Assembly (NCBI GenBank): GCA_942492915.1 | Contig: OW818662.1 | Span: 1,364,001-1,428,000, forward strand | Length of the DNA: 64,000 nt | Direction: 5' to 3' | From: Turneriella sp942492915 | Lineage (GTDB): Bacteria; Spirochaetota; Leptospiria; Turneriellales; Turneriellaceae | Shown: one piece after another, positions 14,864-24,117 of the stretch | How positions within the stretch are numbered: the stretch's first letter is position 1 | How the letters are laid out: every line of letters begins with the position of its first letter | Made by a program: the position numbers and the translations under genes | The notes under the pieces: generated by a model | Told to the model about the DNA's origin: nothing | Database searches by the model: none | The model's input: the letters and a program-made list of their open reading frames with translations, nothing else

Positions 14864-16627
14864 ATGGCAGACGGGGCAAAAACCAAAATAGAGTCGAAAA
14901 CAACCGAAAAAAGCGGTTCACAGGTGATGCTCGACGTCTTGCAGAAAAACGGTGTCGACATCTGCTGGGGCTATCCTGGCGGCGCGATTTTGCCTTTCTA
15001 CGACGCCGTGCATTCTTCGAAAATCAAACATATTCTGGTGCGCCACGAACAGGGTGCGGTGCATGCTGCCGAAGGTTTTGCTAAAGCGACGGGCAAGCTC
15101 GGTATGTGCATTGCCACTTCAGGCCCCGGCGCGACGAATCTGATCACTGGCATTACCGATGCGAAAATGGATAGCGTGCCACTCTTGGCTTTGACCGGGC
15201 AGGTTGCGACGGGTGTCATCGGTACCGATGCCTTTCAGGAATGCGATACGTACGGTATGACGATACCGATTACGAAATACAACTCGCTGTTACGCAGCGC
15301 GGACGACGTTGCGCGCGTCACGCAAGAGGCGATCACGGTGGCGACCTCGCTGCGTCCCGGGCCGGCACTCATTGATTTTCCTAAAGACGTGCAGGTTGCG
15401 AAGACGAAAATTCACAAGGCAGAAATGCGCGTGCCCGCGCGGCATTACCAGAAGCCGGCCATTAAAGGGGATTTTGACCGTCTTGTCGATGCGATCGCGC
15501 GCGCTGAGAAGCCGCTGCTCTACGTCGGTGGCGGTGCCATCACATCGAATGCGTACAAAGAGATACGCGAGCTCGCTGAAAAAGCAGATATACCAGTATA
15601 CATGACGCTGATGGGGCTCGGGGCGTTTCCGGCTGAGCATAAACTCTCGCTCGGCATGGCAGGCATGCACGGGACTGCGTATGCCAACAAGGCGATTCAG
15701 GAATGCGACTTCATGTTCGCTTTAGGCAGCCGCTTCGATGACCGTGTCGCGCTCAATGTGAGCGACTACGGTGCGAAGGCCGTGCGCGCGATGGTCGACA
15801 TTGACGAAGCAGAGATCAACAAACGTATCCCGGTTGAAATTCACATTGTCGGTGATCTGAAAGACGTGCTTGTGCAACTGAACAAACGCGTAAAACGGCA
15901 GACGCGAAAAGCATGGGTCGACCGCATCACGAAGCTCAAAGAAGAGAACCCGCTTCGCTTCAACGTTGAACCCGGTTCGATCAAGCCGCAGCACGCGATC
16001 TATGAACTGTGGAAAAAAACGCACGGCAACGCGGTCATCACGACCGACGTCGGGCAACACCAGATGTGGGCCGCGCAGTACTACACGTTCAACGAACCAC
16101 GTAACTGGATCACCTCGGGTGGTCTGGGTACAATGGGTTTCGGCTTTCCCGCTGCGATCGGCGCGAAGCTCGGCCGCCCTGACAAAGATGTCTTTGTAAT
16201 TTCGGGCGATGGCAGCTTTCAGATGTGCATGCAAGAACTGGCGACGATTGCCATGTACCAGATTCCCGTCAAAATATTGCTCTTCAACAATGGATTTCTC
16301 GGCATGGTACGGCAATGGCAAGAGCTGTTCTATGAAAACCGCTTCTCGCAGTCGGTGATGAACTATAACCCTGACTTCGTTAAGATCTGTTCGGGCTATG
16401 ACATTCCGGCGCGCCGCATCGACAAGCAGGCCGAGCTATCGTCAGGCCTCGACTTTTTGATTAACAGTAAAACGTCGGCGCTGCTCGAAGTCACAATTCC
16501 CGAGCAAGAGAAAGTGTACCCGATGATCGCTTCGGGCTCGCGTTATGACCAGATGGTCGATTTTAAGACCAAGTCAGACAAGGGCAGCGAAATGCAGGTT
16601 CACCTGAATCGCGTTGAGAAACGCTGA
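14864..16627 (+). CDS. ilvB: acetolactate synthase, large (catalytic) subunit
   Basis: The ThDP-dependent enzyme that condenses two pyruvates, or pyruvate with 2-oxobutyrate, in branched-chain amino acid synthesis. 587 residues, normal family length. The three domains are in order: the pyrimidine-binding domain with catalytic E62 in RHEQGAVHAAEG, the central FAD domain (GSRFDDRVALNVSDYGAKA), and the ThDP domain with SGDGSFQM and the NNGFLGMVRQWQELFYENR block. No regulatory subunit gene (ilvN) is next to it, so regulation must come from elsewhere. Preceded by a strong hairpin, it is likely transcribed alone. Confidence 0.93.
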   Translation: MADGAKTKIESKTTEKSGSQVMLDVLQKNGVDICWGYPGGAILPFYDAVHSSKIKHILVRHEQGAVHAAEGFAKATGKLGMCIATSGPGATNLITGITDAKMDSVPLLALTGQVATGVIGTDAFQECDTYGMTIPITKYNSLLRSADDVARVTQEAITVATSLRPGPALIDFPKDVQVAKTKIHKAEMRVPARHYQKPAIKGDFDRLVDAIARAEKPLLYVGGGAITSNAYKEIRELAEKADIPVYMTLMGLGAFPAEHKLSLGMAGMHGTAYANKAIQECDFMFALGSRFDDRVALNVSDYGAKAVRAMVDIDEAEINKRIPVEIHIVGDLKDVLVQLNKRVKRQTRKAWVDRITKLKEENPLRFNVEPGSIKPQHAIYELWKKTHGNAVITTDVGQHQMWAAQYYTFNEPRNWITSGGLGTMGFGFPAAIGAKLGRPDKDVFVISGDGSFQMCMQELATIAMYQIPVKILLFNNGFLGMVRQWQELFYENRFSQSVMNYNPDFVKICSGYDIPARRIDKQAELSSGLDFLINSKTSALLEVTIPEQEKVYPMIASGSRYDQMVDFKTKSDKGSEMQVHLNRVEKR

Positions 16628-16687
16628 GGCGCAGCGCGATTTGTTAGGGGGCGTCGCAAAGCTGAAAGCAGGCGTCTTCGCTGTAAA

Positions 16688-17128
16688 ATGGTTAATCCCC
16701 TAATAAATCGCGTGGCGTTGACGCGTGCGATGGTTGTTGTCTTGCTGGCTTTCACGCTGGTATCGAGCGCAGCAGCTGCGAAATCGCAATCTCTGTACGA
16801 ACGCTTTTTCGGTTCGGGCACGCACGACGACAAATTGTTCAGGGATCTGGTGGCAAAACTGAACGCGCTGCCGCAATACAGGTTCATCGAAGCCTATCGT
16901 AACGACACCGCCTGGGCGTTCTATTCTGAAAACAATCGTGTGGTCTGTTGGCTCAAGCGCTACAGCGACGATGAGACGGCCAATACTATCGCCGAAGAAT
17001 CTACAGAATTCCGCACCCCGCTATTTCGCTACGGCAATATTTTAGGCTTCTGCCTCGGCGGCGACATCGAACATTTTGCCAGGCAGGTGCGCTACATTCT
17101 GGTCGGCGCAGGGGAATGGAGAGATTGA
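16688..17128 (+). CDS. small exported protein of unknown function
   Basis: A 146-residue protein with a signal peptide (ALTRAMVVVLLAFTLVSSAAAA, cleavage near residue 31). The mature domain is about 115 residues with mixed strands and helices and two Cys (VVCWLKR, LGFCLGG) that could pair. No family recognised. The stop codon lies inside a hairpin shared with the convergent hydrolase gene. Confidence 0.65.
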   Translation: MVNPLINRVALTRAMVVVLLAFTLVSSAAAAKSQSLYERFFGSGTHDDKLFRDLVAKLNALPQYRFIEAYRNDTAWAFYSENNRVVCWLKRYSDDETANTIAEESTEFRTPLFRYGNILGFCLGGDIEHFARQVRYILVGAGEWRD

Positions 17129-17165
17129 ATGATATTTAGGCGTAGCCTAAATATCATTCAATCTC
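17121..17165. terminator. 21-bp perfect inverted repeat between convergent genes
   Basis: GAGATTGAATGATATTTAGG plus C at 17121-17141 pairs perfectly with 17145-17165 across a 3-base loop. It contains the stop codons of both flanking convergent genes, so it can serve as a terminator in both directions. Confidence 0.75.
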
Positions 17166-18025
17166 GTTAAAAGTTCACCGCGCAGTTTGCCATAGTCTTT
17201 ATGCCAGGTATCGAGGTGCTTGCCGCCATTGATAATCCACAGCGGTTTTTGCATCTCTTCTGCGATACGTTTGCCGTGAAGCAGCGGTACGACAGGGTCA
17301 TCGCTGCCGTGAATCAGTAAGACGCGATGCGGATGAAACACCGCGAGACGCCCTTCGGCTGCATGGTTATCGGTCACGAGCACCCAGGCAAGCCATTGCA
17401 ATGGCCAAAGAAACCATTTACCAGCGAGCGCGGTGCGCGCCGCGCGGCGGTACGAGCCGAACGTGCCCTCAAGAACGTAGATCTCATCATTGCTGAGGCC
17501 TTCGTCTGCGAGCGCGCCCATGAGTACCGCGCCACCCAGGCTCTGCCCGTAAAAGATGCGGCGCTCTTTCGGGTATCTCGTGCGCAGGTAGCGAATGTAT
17601 GCGATGGCGTCTTCATGAACGCCGTCGCGCTCGCTGAGGCCATCGGATTCACCATAACCCCGGTAGTCAAAGGTCGCGAGCGAATAGCCTTCACCCAGCA
17701 TCCAGGCGAGAAACTGGTAGTGCGCGTTCATGTTCTGCGCATTGCCGTGAAACTGAATGATGATGCCCTTATTCACGTCACGGCGGGGAGTCGGGCAGAA
17801 CATCGTCAATATCCCCGTGCCGTCAGCGGAGGTGATGCGTTCGCGTGTGCACGGGATATTGAAATTTTCCGGTGGGCGCCAGGTTTCGCGGTCACCCTGA
17901 TAGAACACTGAGTTGCAACCAAGAGCGGCGAACGCGACTATCGTCAGCGCCGCGCCAAAGGGTGTTTTCACACGCGGTGAGGTTAAGAGCCGAATCAAGA
18001 TGCCTGTGCTGATTCTTGTGCGCAT
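17147..18025 (-). CDS. alpha/beta hydrolase lipoprotein
   Basis: A 292-residue predicted lipoprotein (lipobox FAALGC after a long N-terminus) with a serine-hydrolase fold of the BEM46/abhydrolase type. It has the oxyanion strand IIIQFHGNAQNM, TFDYRGYGESDG, nucleophile GQSLGG, acid HGSDDPVVP and base GGKHLDTW. It is likely anchored in the envelope facing the periplasm; substrate unknown. Its ATG overlaps the stop of the DUF4105 gene (ATGA), so the two are translated together and may act in the same envelope process. Confidence 0.8.
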   Translation of the reverse strand: MRTRISTGILIRLLTSPRVKTPFGAALTIVAFAALGCNSVFYQGDRETWRPPENFNIPCTRERITSADGTGILTMFCPTPRRDVNKGIIIQFHGNAQNMNAHYQFLAWMLGEGYSLATFDYRGYGESDGLSERDGVHEDAIAYIRYLRTRYPKERRIFYGQSLGGAVLMGALADEGLSNDEIYVLEGTFGSYRRAARTALAGKWFLWPLQWLAWVLVTDNHAAEGRLAVFHPHRVLLIHGSDDPVVPLLHGKRIAEEMQKPLWIINGGKHLDTWHKDYGKLRGELLTRLNDI

Positions 18026-19932
18026 CAGAAATAGGTCTTAACGAGCGCCGTGATGCGCAGATAGTCGCTGGTCGTCGCCAGCGGGCGCGAGAAGGCATAG
18101 AGCAGATCGACTTCGAGCACCCAGGTATTCCATATGCCGATCGCATTCTTAAAATCGACGCGCTGCAGGGCTGTCGAATTCGAGATGAGACCATAGTCAA
18201 TTTCATACGCAAGTGAACTCGCGAACCGCGTAGACCAGTTCGCCTTAAACCCCGTCAGAATGCCCGGGGCGATACGCAGCGTGTTTTCCCATACGTCACC
18301 GACCTGCGCGCTCGCCTGCGCCATGCCAAACCAGCCGAAGGTATTCAGAAAAGGCAGCGTGAGCCCGGCTGCTGCTGTAGAATCCCATGAGAGAGTGGCG
18401 CCGGTTTGTTTCAGAAACTCATCGTGGCGAAAGAGACCCGTGCGTAGCCGAAACGAAAGTTTTCTGACATGCGCCTGCCACGGGGCGAGCGCAAGAATGT
18501 CAACGACCGTGAAATCTTCAAGACGCAGAAGCTGCGACTGCGGCGTGTACGACAGCGAGAAGCCCATAATCTGTATCTGCGACCACGGTGAAAAACCGCG
18601 CGAGACGTCGTGCAGTTCGCGCAGCGCGGGGCGAATGCCGACGATTGCAGAACCGGCGCTTTCGCTCTGGAAATATCCCCCCCGAACCTCGGTGGATTTA
18701 AAACCGCTCAGGGGGTTTTTGTCTGCATCGGCTTTGACAAATTCTTCTAGGCCAGAGTCTTGAGAGGCCTTGGCTCGCCAGGCGAGCAGCCTGTGGTAGT
18801 GTTCGGCATCTAACGGCTGCCAGGCCTCCATGTTATAGTCGTTGCTGTATTTATAGAATTCGAGCAACATATCGACGGCGGTCACATCGTCGACCGACGT
18901 CGCCTGCGGTAGCGTTCGCGAATCGCGAATCGTGCGAAAGATTGCGCGCGCATCAGGCGAAGCGTTTTCAAAAAAGGTGAAGTAGCGCGTGAATACGGCT
19001 GCGCGGTAGCGGCCTTCTTTACCGATGAGGCCGGCTTCTTTCATCGTGTGCAGCGTATCGGTGGGGGTCACAAACAGCGACCACCGGCTCGTGAGCTTCA
19101 AACCGGGGCGCGTGGCCTCAAGCAGGGTCAAGAGTTGGTACGAACAGTTTTCGTCGAGGTAGTAATAGGGGAAAAATGCCGAGCTGAGTTCCCACAGGTG
19201 CGCCTGCATGAACTGCAGTTCTTCAGTCGTAACCTCGAGGGGAAATTCCCACAGGTCGCGGCTTTCCATGTCGTTGTATTCGTTGATTTTTACGTAGTAG
19301 GGATGCATCGAATATTGCCCCATAAAGCCGCCCGTCATACCGAGCCAGGCGTAGGCGACCGCGTTGCCTTCTTCTGCGATCGCCGCATAGTTAAACGAAG
19401 CGTCGAGTAGCGCGCTGCGGTTCTTGTTATGAAAACGGAGAAATGTATGCCCGAACATCGAAGACGGGTTGCCCATATAGAAACTTGCGAATACGACGCT
19501 TACGGAGTTTGCCGACATCGATGCCAGCCAGTCATTATATTTAACGCAATTCACCTGTGGCAGGCGTGCGGTATCAATTTGCAGGGCTTTGACGAGAAAA
19601 ATCTCGCGTGCCGGGTAGCGGCAACGGGCGGGTTCTGGTTCGCGTACGTCGGTAAAAAGCGCCATCAGAGTGGCGTCGAGCTCCGCTTCCGGGTCTGTTA
19701 AGCCGTTGGGTGACGCAAAGAACTCCCCAGCAACCTTGTCGCGCGCTTCACTGCGGGTGCGGCCGAGAAAGCTGTCGTAATGTATCAGCCTGCGCCAAGC
19801 GATGCCTTCAGAGGTTTTGAGCCGGTGGGCCTTGTAGATGAGGTCTTTTGCGTAGAGTTCCCGCAACACACCCTGAATCGGATGCTGCGAAAAAAGCCCC
19901 GCCGCGCTGCTTAAGCAGGCGGCGAGAGCCAT
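18025..19932 (-). CDS. DUF4105 envelope protein
   Basis: A 635-residue exported protein. After a signal-like N-terminus, the central part matches the DUF4105 (Lnb-like N-terminal periplasmic) pattern: NPSSMFGHTFLRFHNK near residue 153, and YYYLDENCSYQLLTLLEATRP near 256 with the conserved Cys. The last ~200 residues are alternating strands ending in Phe, like an outer-membrane barrel or beta-rich surface domain. DUF4105 proteins are related to papain-like N1pC/P60 enzymes; an acyl or peptide transfer role is possible but unproven. It is first in an operon with the lipoprotein hydrolase. Confidence 0.8.
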   Translation of the reverse strand: MALAACLSSAAGLFSQHPIQGVLRELYAKDLIYKAHRLKTSEGIAWRRLIHYDSFLGRTRSEARDKVAGEFFASPNGLTDPEAELDATLMALFTDVREPEPARCRYPAREIFLVKALQIDTARLPQVNCVKYNDWLASMSANSVSVVFASFYMGNPSSMFGHTFLRFHNKNRSALLDASFNYAAIAEEGNAVAYAWLGMTGGFMGQYSMHPYYVKINEYNDMESRDLWEFPLEVTTEELQFMQAHLWELSSAFFPYYYLDENCSYQLLTLLEATRPGLKLTSRWSLFVTPTDTLHTMKEAGLIGKEGRYRAAVFTRYFTFFENASPDARAIFRTIRDSRTLPQATSVDDVTAVDMLLEFYKYSNDYNMEAWQPLDAEHYHRLLAWRAKASQDSGLEEFVKADADKNPLSGFKSTEVRGGYFQSESAGSAIVGIRPALRELHDVSRGFSPWSQIQIMGFSLSYTPQSQLLRLEDFTVVDILALAPWQAHVRKLSFRLRTGLFRHDEFLKQTGATLSWDSTAAAGLTLPFLNTFGWFGMAQASAQVGDVWENTLRIAPGILTGFKANWSTRFASSLAYEIDYGLISNSTALQRVDFKNAIGIWNTWVLEVDLLYAFSRPLATTSDYLRITALVKTYF

Positions 19933-19959
19933 AATCAGAAACTTATTCAGTCTGGTTTC

Positions 19960-20457
19960 TTAGAGTGCTGAGCACTGTGAAGCAACTGCTGCATCTGACT
20001 GCACGGCCGCGCGAACGCGATCGAGCATTGCGTCAGAATCTACTGTCTTTTCTGCAAAGATAGTACCGTAGTTTTTCTGCGCTGCTGCACCAAATGCATC
20101 AACCGCTTTTGCGTCGCAGCCCATGAGGTATGCGAGTGTCTGCAGTCTTTCACCGCGGCCTTGCGCGATTTCTTTCTGCAGTTGGCCAAAGTTGTTGTAT
20201 GCATAAACTTTCTGTTCTGCCTGAACTTTTACCACGCCGCCACCGCACTCAGAGGTGCCGGTAGTGATGCCGAAAGTCTGGCTGTAGAAAGTGCCGTTAG
20301 TTGTCGCTGCGAGCACCTGAATCATGCCGGGTTTTGAACCGAACACGATGGCGCCGAGGCCGCAGCCTGCTGAACCGTAGCCGCCTGCTGAGATTGCCGC
20401 TGGTGCTGCCATTGATGCAGCAAACAGAATTGCGATGGTTGTAGATGTTTTTTTCAT
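19960..20457 (-). CDS. DUF3015-family exported protein B
   Basis: A 165-residue protein with a cleaved signal peptide (MKKTSTTIAILFAASMAAPAAISA), then the DUF3015 pattern GGYGSAGCGLGAIVFG, TSECGGG and LMGCDAKA, with four conserved Cys probably forming disulfides in the periplasm. Its mature sequence is mostly identical to the neighbouring upstream copy, 20 bases away, so the pair arose by tandem duplication. Function unknown. Confidence 0.85.
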   Translation of the reverse strand: MKKTSTTIAILFAASMAAPAAISAGGYGSAGCGLGAIVFGSKPGMIQVLAATTNGTFYSQTFGITTGTSECGGGVVKVQAEQKVYAYNNFGQLQKEIAQGRGERLQTLAYLMGCDAKAVDAFGAAAQKNYGTIFAEKTVDSDAMLDRVRAAVQSDAAVASQCSAL

Positions 20458-20477
20458 ATGTTTACCTTACCTTATGC

Positions 20478-20978
20478 TTAGAGCGCTGAGCACTGGGCTG
20501 ACAGCATTGCATCTGATTTTGCCGCTGAACGTACACGATCAAGCATCACATCTGAATCTGTTGTTTCACCGGCGAAGATTGTACCGTAGTTTTTCTGCGC
20601 AACATTGCTGAAACCTTCGATTGATTTTGCATTGCAACCCATGAGGTATGCGAGCGTCTGCAGTCTTTCGCCGCGACCCTGCGCGATTTCTTTTTGCAGT
20701 TGGCCGAAGTTGTTGTACGCATAGATTTTCTGTTCTGACTGAACTTTGACTACGCCGCCACCGCATTCAGAAGTACCGGTAGTGATACCGAATGTCTGAG
20801 AAGCGAATGTTCCGTTTGTTGTCGCCGCAAGAACCTGGATCATACCCGGTTTTGAACCGAATACGACAGCTCCGAGACCGCAACCTGCAGCTCCGTAACC
20901 GCCAGCAGAAATTGCTGTTGGTGCTGTCAGTGCCATTACGGCTGCTGCAGCGAGAGAAAGTGAAAGGGTTTTCTTCAT
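20478..20978 (-). CDS. DUF3015-family exported protein A
   Basis: A 166-residue protein with a signal peptide (MKKTLSLSLAAAAVMALTAPTAISA) and the same DUF3015 core as its downstream duplicate. The start at 20978 is chosen because GGAGG lies just upstream of that ATG; an ATG four codons earlier would place the Shine-Dalgarno inside the gene. The two copies form an operon. The 5' leader contains a short palindrome (20995-21009). Function unknown. Confidence 0.88.
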   Translation of the reverse strand: MKKTLSLSLAAAAVMALTAPTAISAGGYGAAGCGLGAVVFGSKPGMIQVLAATTNGTFASQTFGITTGTSECGGGVVKVQSEQKIYAYNNFGQLQKEIAQGRGERLQTLAYLMGCNAKSIEGFSNVAQKNYGTIFAGETTDSDVMLDRVRSAAKSDAMLSAQCSAL

Positions 20979-20994
20979 TGAGTCCTCCAATAGT

Positions 20995-21009
20995 CAGATC
21001 AAAGATCTG
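20995..21009. promoter_or_regulatory. short palindrome in the DUF3015 leader
   Basis: CAGATC-AAA-GATCTG lies just upstream of the Shine-Dalgarno of the first DUF3015 gene. It could be an operator or an mRNA hairpin affecting ribosome access. Only the symmetry is observed. Confidence 0.3.
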
Positions 21010-21100
21010 CCAAGAGGCAATGAACAAATGTATGAGGGTATGCCAATCAAAAAATAAAAGACCAATTGCCGCAATGTAGCGACTTGCAGAACATGACATT

Positions 21101-21706
21101 ATGCACCGAATAAACACCTATCTTGCATGCAGTATCGCCATGACTGCGATGCTCATGCCTGCCTGCGGTTCGCCGCGCGCCTATTACAAATTTCAGCTGC
21201 AGAAAGTCAGCCAGGGTGATTCTCTGAGCGACGTGTCAACGCGCATCGCAAAGCCACTCGCGTTTGAAAATGAGGATTTCAAAATCGAATGGAGCCCGGG
21301 CCCATGGACTTTCTATTTCCGCATCTTCAATAAATCTAATAAAGAGCTGACAATCAACTTCGCACGTTCATACCTTATTAGCCCAGCCGGCAACGCTTTC
21401 GACCCGGTTCACCCGGGTAACGGCGCTATTGCGAAAGGTGATGACTTTATTCTGGTGCCGCCGCAGGTCGGCATCGACAGCTGGATTCGTCCCGGGCAAC
21501 AGAAGGGCGATAACTCTGGCGGTATCGCCGGCCAGCTTTCACCCGGATTCGACGGTGGCGGCTTCTTCGCCGAAGCGGGAGATCTCGACGAAATAAAGAA
21601 GGCACACTCAGGCAAGACGGCGCTGGTGGTGCTGAATATTGCGAAAGCAGCCAAAGCTGAGAGCTACCGCTTCGCGCTGCAGGTTGCCGATATCACGGGA
21701 GACTAA
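21101..21706 (+). CDS. lipoprotein of unknown function
   Basis: A 201-residue predicted lipoprotein: signal MHRINTYLACSIAMTAMLMPAC with Cys22 as the likely lipid site. The mature domain is beta-rich (WTFYFRIFNKSNKELTINFARSYLISPAGNAFDPV) and has a Gly-rich loop (GQLSPGFDGGGFFAEAG). The immunoglobulin-like strand pattern suggests a periplasmic domain. No family recognised. Divergent from the DUF3015 pair. Confidence 0.7.
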   Translation: MHRINTYLACSIAMTAMLMPACGSPRAYYKFQLQKVSQGDSLSDVSTRIAKPLAFENEDFKIEWSPGPWTFYFRIFNKSNKELTINFARSYLISPAGNAFDPVHPGNGAIAKGDDFILVPPQVGIDSWIRPGQQKGDNSGGIAGQLSPGFDGGGFFAEAGDLDEIKKAHSGKTALVVLNIAKAAKAESYRFALQVADITGD

Positions 21707-21781
21707 CGCACCGCTTTTCAGAAACGTGTTAGTCCCTGTAAATTGACTTGTAAATTTCGCCGCTTTTGGAACTTGTGCGCT

Positions 21782-23350
21782 ATGAAGCGCTTTCTTGCCC
21801 TTGCGGCATTTTTCATGGTGATGCCCGTCATCGCCCTCACAGTCGATGAAGAAGAAATCAAAAGCAAATCGGGCATCAAATTTATCAACAACCCGCAGCA
21901 GGCAGGCGGTGATACTGTGTCGGCGATCACGGGCATCGGCAAGTCGCTGGCGTCGCAGGGCAAATTCGGCAGCTACTCGGTCATTCATGCAACCGGCACG
22001 GGAGACGATAAATTCGACGCCGACATCATTGTTATCGGCAAAGACGCGCGCGTCGACCATATCAAGAACGTGCGCCGTATTATCGCAGCCTACCTGCAAC
22101 AGCGCTATTCGTACAGCGCCGAAGATGCTAAATCACTCGCTGTGTTTGTGACCTATTACAACGGATTTTATCGCAAAAATCTGGGTTATTTCAAAGAGCA
22201 CTATAAGGATGCAGTACTCAAACACCTATCGGCGGCGAATGCAGGCCTCGACCTGACGTACAAGAACTGGCCCGGCAGATCGCGTATCGTGATTCCGCTG
22301 AGTGACGACGCCAAGCCCGATGCGGGCAAAATTGGTGAAAAAGACGTCATGGACAAGGTCCGCAAAGATGAAAAAGACAAGGGTGTAAAAGACCGCGAAA
22401 ACATCACCAAACTGCAGGACAAAGAAGTCAAAAAGAAAGAAGAGAAGGTCGGCAAGAAGAGAGAAGAAATCGAGAAGCGCCGTGAAGACATCACAAAGAA
22501 AGAAGAACGCCTGAAAGAAGAAAAGAAGAAGAACGAAGAAAATCCTGACCCTAATGATAAGGCAAAAAAAGACGAAGAACTCAAGAAGAAAGAAGACGAG
22601 CTTGCAAAAGATAAAGACAAGCTGAAAAAAGACGAAGAAAAAACGGCCAAAGAAGAAAAGAAAGTAGAAGAAAAAAAGAACGAAGTCGCGGCGAACAAAA
22701 AGTCAGTTGAAGACGACAAGAAGACCAACGCCGAACGCAAGAACGAAACTGCGGCGCAGAAAGAAGCGCGTTTAGACGCAAAAGAACAAGATCTCAAAAA
22801 ACGCGAAGAAGCTCAGAAGAACACCCGCAAAGAAGACGGCGTTTTCGAAGGCAAAATGTACTATCTTCGCGTGCGCGACTATTCAACCGACGGCAAATAC
22901 CGTAACGATTTTTATATTATCGACCCGAAAGCGCGCAAGGTCAGGGTCAAATCGCCATTTCCCGGTATCGTTGGCAAGAAGTATGATGTCGTCGACAAAG
23001 ACGTGGTCGTGATCGGCGAAAAGAAGACGTCGACGACGATTCAGCACTACCTCGTAAAACTCGACGGTGAAACTCTGGTCGACAAAGAATATGGTTCTGA
23101 CGAAATCTTCTGGCGAGGTTTCGTCGAGGTTCGCGACAATGAAATTTACGCGATTCTGAACAAGAATGGCACGTTTTATTTAGGCAAATTCGACAAGAAT
23201 CTGAAACTGCTGCAGCGCTCAGAAGTCGCGCTTCACGAAGACACGTTCTTCTCGTTTCATGAAGATTCGATCTACGTCAACGGAGCAGACCGCAAGATCG
23301 AAGTCTTGAACCGCGCTGACCTGAAAGCGGCAGGTACGATTGTTCCGTAA
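21782..23350 (+). CDS. P83/100-family spirochaete protein
   Basis: A 522-residue exported protein: signal peptide MKRFLALAAFFMVMPVIA. An N-terminal domain of ~180 residues follows (LKHLSAANAGLDLTYKNWPGRSRIVIPLS). Then comes a ~180-residue block almost entirely Lys, Glu and Asp in heptad-like repeats, a long charged coiled coil, and finally a beta-propeller-like C-terminal domain (VFEGKMYYLRVRDYSTDGKYRNDFYIIDP). This order matches the P83/100 antigen family of Borrelia and Treponema. The role in those organisms is not established; location is periplasmic or surface. The ATG at 21782 is chosen over 21743 because it starts the signal peptide. Confidence 0.85.
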   Translation: MKRFLALAAFFMVMPVIALTVDEEEIKSKSGIKFINNPQQAGGDTVSAITGIGKSLASQGKFGSYSVIHATGTGDDKFDADIIVIGKDARVDHIKNVRRIIAAYLQQRYSYSAEDAKSLAVFVTYYNGFYRKNLGYFKEHYKDAVLKHLSAANAGLDLTYKNWPGRSRIVIPLSDDAKPDAGKIGEKDVMDKVRKDEKDKGVKDRENITKLQDKEVKKKEEKVGKKREEIEKRREDITKKEERLKEEKKKNEENPDPNDKAKKDEELKKKEDELAKDKDKLKKDEEKTAKEEKKVEEKKNEVAANKKSVEDDKKTNAERKNETAAQKEARLDAKEQDLKKREEAQKNTRKEDGVFEGKMYYLRVRDYSTDGKYRNDFYIIDPKARKVRVKSPFPGIVGKKYDVVDKDVVVIGEKKTSTTIQHYLVKLDGETLVDKEYGSDEIFWRGFVEVRDNEIYAILNKNGTFYLGKFDKNLKLLQRSEVALHEDTFFSFHEDSIYVNGADRKIEVLNRADLKAAGTIVP

Positions 23351-23372
23351 ATAGCCCCGCCGCGCGGTGGCG

Positions 23373-24059
23373 TCACCGCAGCTGCCGGCTGAGTCTCTCC
23401 GCGCGCAGCTGGCAGGTCTGGTATTCAGGACTCGTGTCTGAATAGTAGCGCATCGCTTCGTGGTATGCCGTGCGCGCTCTCGCTGGGAAATTATTCAGTT
23501 CGTATAGCCTTGCGCGGTTAAAATAGAGCGCAGGGCTTTTTGATTTAAGCCTTTCGGCCTGCTTTAGATTCTTTTCGGCTGCGGCGATGAGAGCAATTTC
23601 CTGTTTTTGCTCGAACATCTTTATTTCCATGGCCGCGAGGTTCACGAACAGCGAGGCCTCGTCGGGGCGAATCTTCAATGCAACCGTGTAGTCCGCGCGC
23701 GCAGCGTCATATTCGCCACGCTTCTGCAAAAACTGGCCGCGATTGTAACGCGCGGCGAACGAGCGGGGCGCCACGCGCGCAGCTTCGTTATAATACTTCA
23801 GCGCCAGGTCATCTCTGTGCCACTTTTCATAGACGATCGCAAGGTTAACCGCAGCGGACACGAGCTCTGAATCGAGTCTCAGCGCAGAAATGTAATGAGC
23901 CTCAGCTTCGGCTAAATTGCCGTGATCGTGAGCGGCAACCCCCGCCTTAAAATGCCGGCCGGCGATCGTCTCTGCATCCCCCGCGGCAGACGCCGAAGCA
24001 ATGCAGAATACTGCCCCGAGGGCAGTGAGCAAATGGCGTGCGAAGCGGGCGGGCACCAT
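23373..24059 (-). CDS. exported TPR-repeat protein
   Basis: A 228-residue protein with a signal peptide (ending SASA near residue 25). The rest is tetratricopeptide repeats: at least four units are visible (KAGVAAHDHGNLAEAEAHYI, NLAIVYEKWHRDDLALKYYN, RGQFLQKRGEYDAARADYTV, FNRARLYELNNFPARARTAY). It is likely a periplasmic scaffold for protein contacts. Convergent with the P83/100 gene, 22 bases apart. Confidence 0.8.
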   Translation of the reverse strand: MVPARFARHLLTALGAVFCIASASAAGDAETIAGRHFKAGVAAHDHGNLAEAEAHYISALRLDSELVSAAVNLAIVYEKWHRDDLALKYYNEAARVAPRSFAARYNRGQFLQKRGEYDAARADYTVALKIRPDEASLFVNLAAMEIKMFEQKQEIALIAAAEKNLKQAERLKSKSPALYFNRARLYELNNFPARARTAYHEAMRYYSDTSPEYQTCQLRAERLSRQLR

Positions 24060-24117
24060 GCCCTTTAAACATCGGCCGCCAGGTTCTGTCGCGAAAGGCT
24101 TTTACGAAACCAAAAAA

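Noticed and set aside
22201..22797. Ser/Phe-rich antisense frame
   Set aside because: It is the mirror of the Lys/Glu-rich codons of the P83/100 gene.
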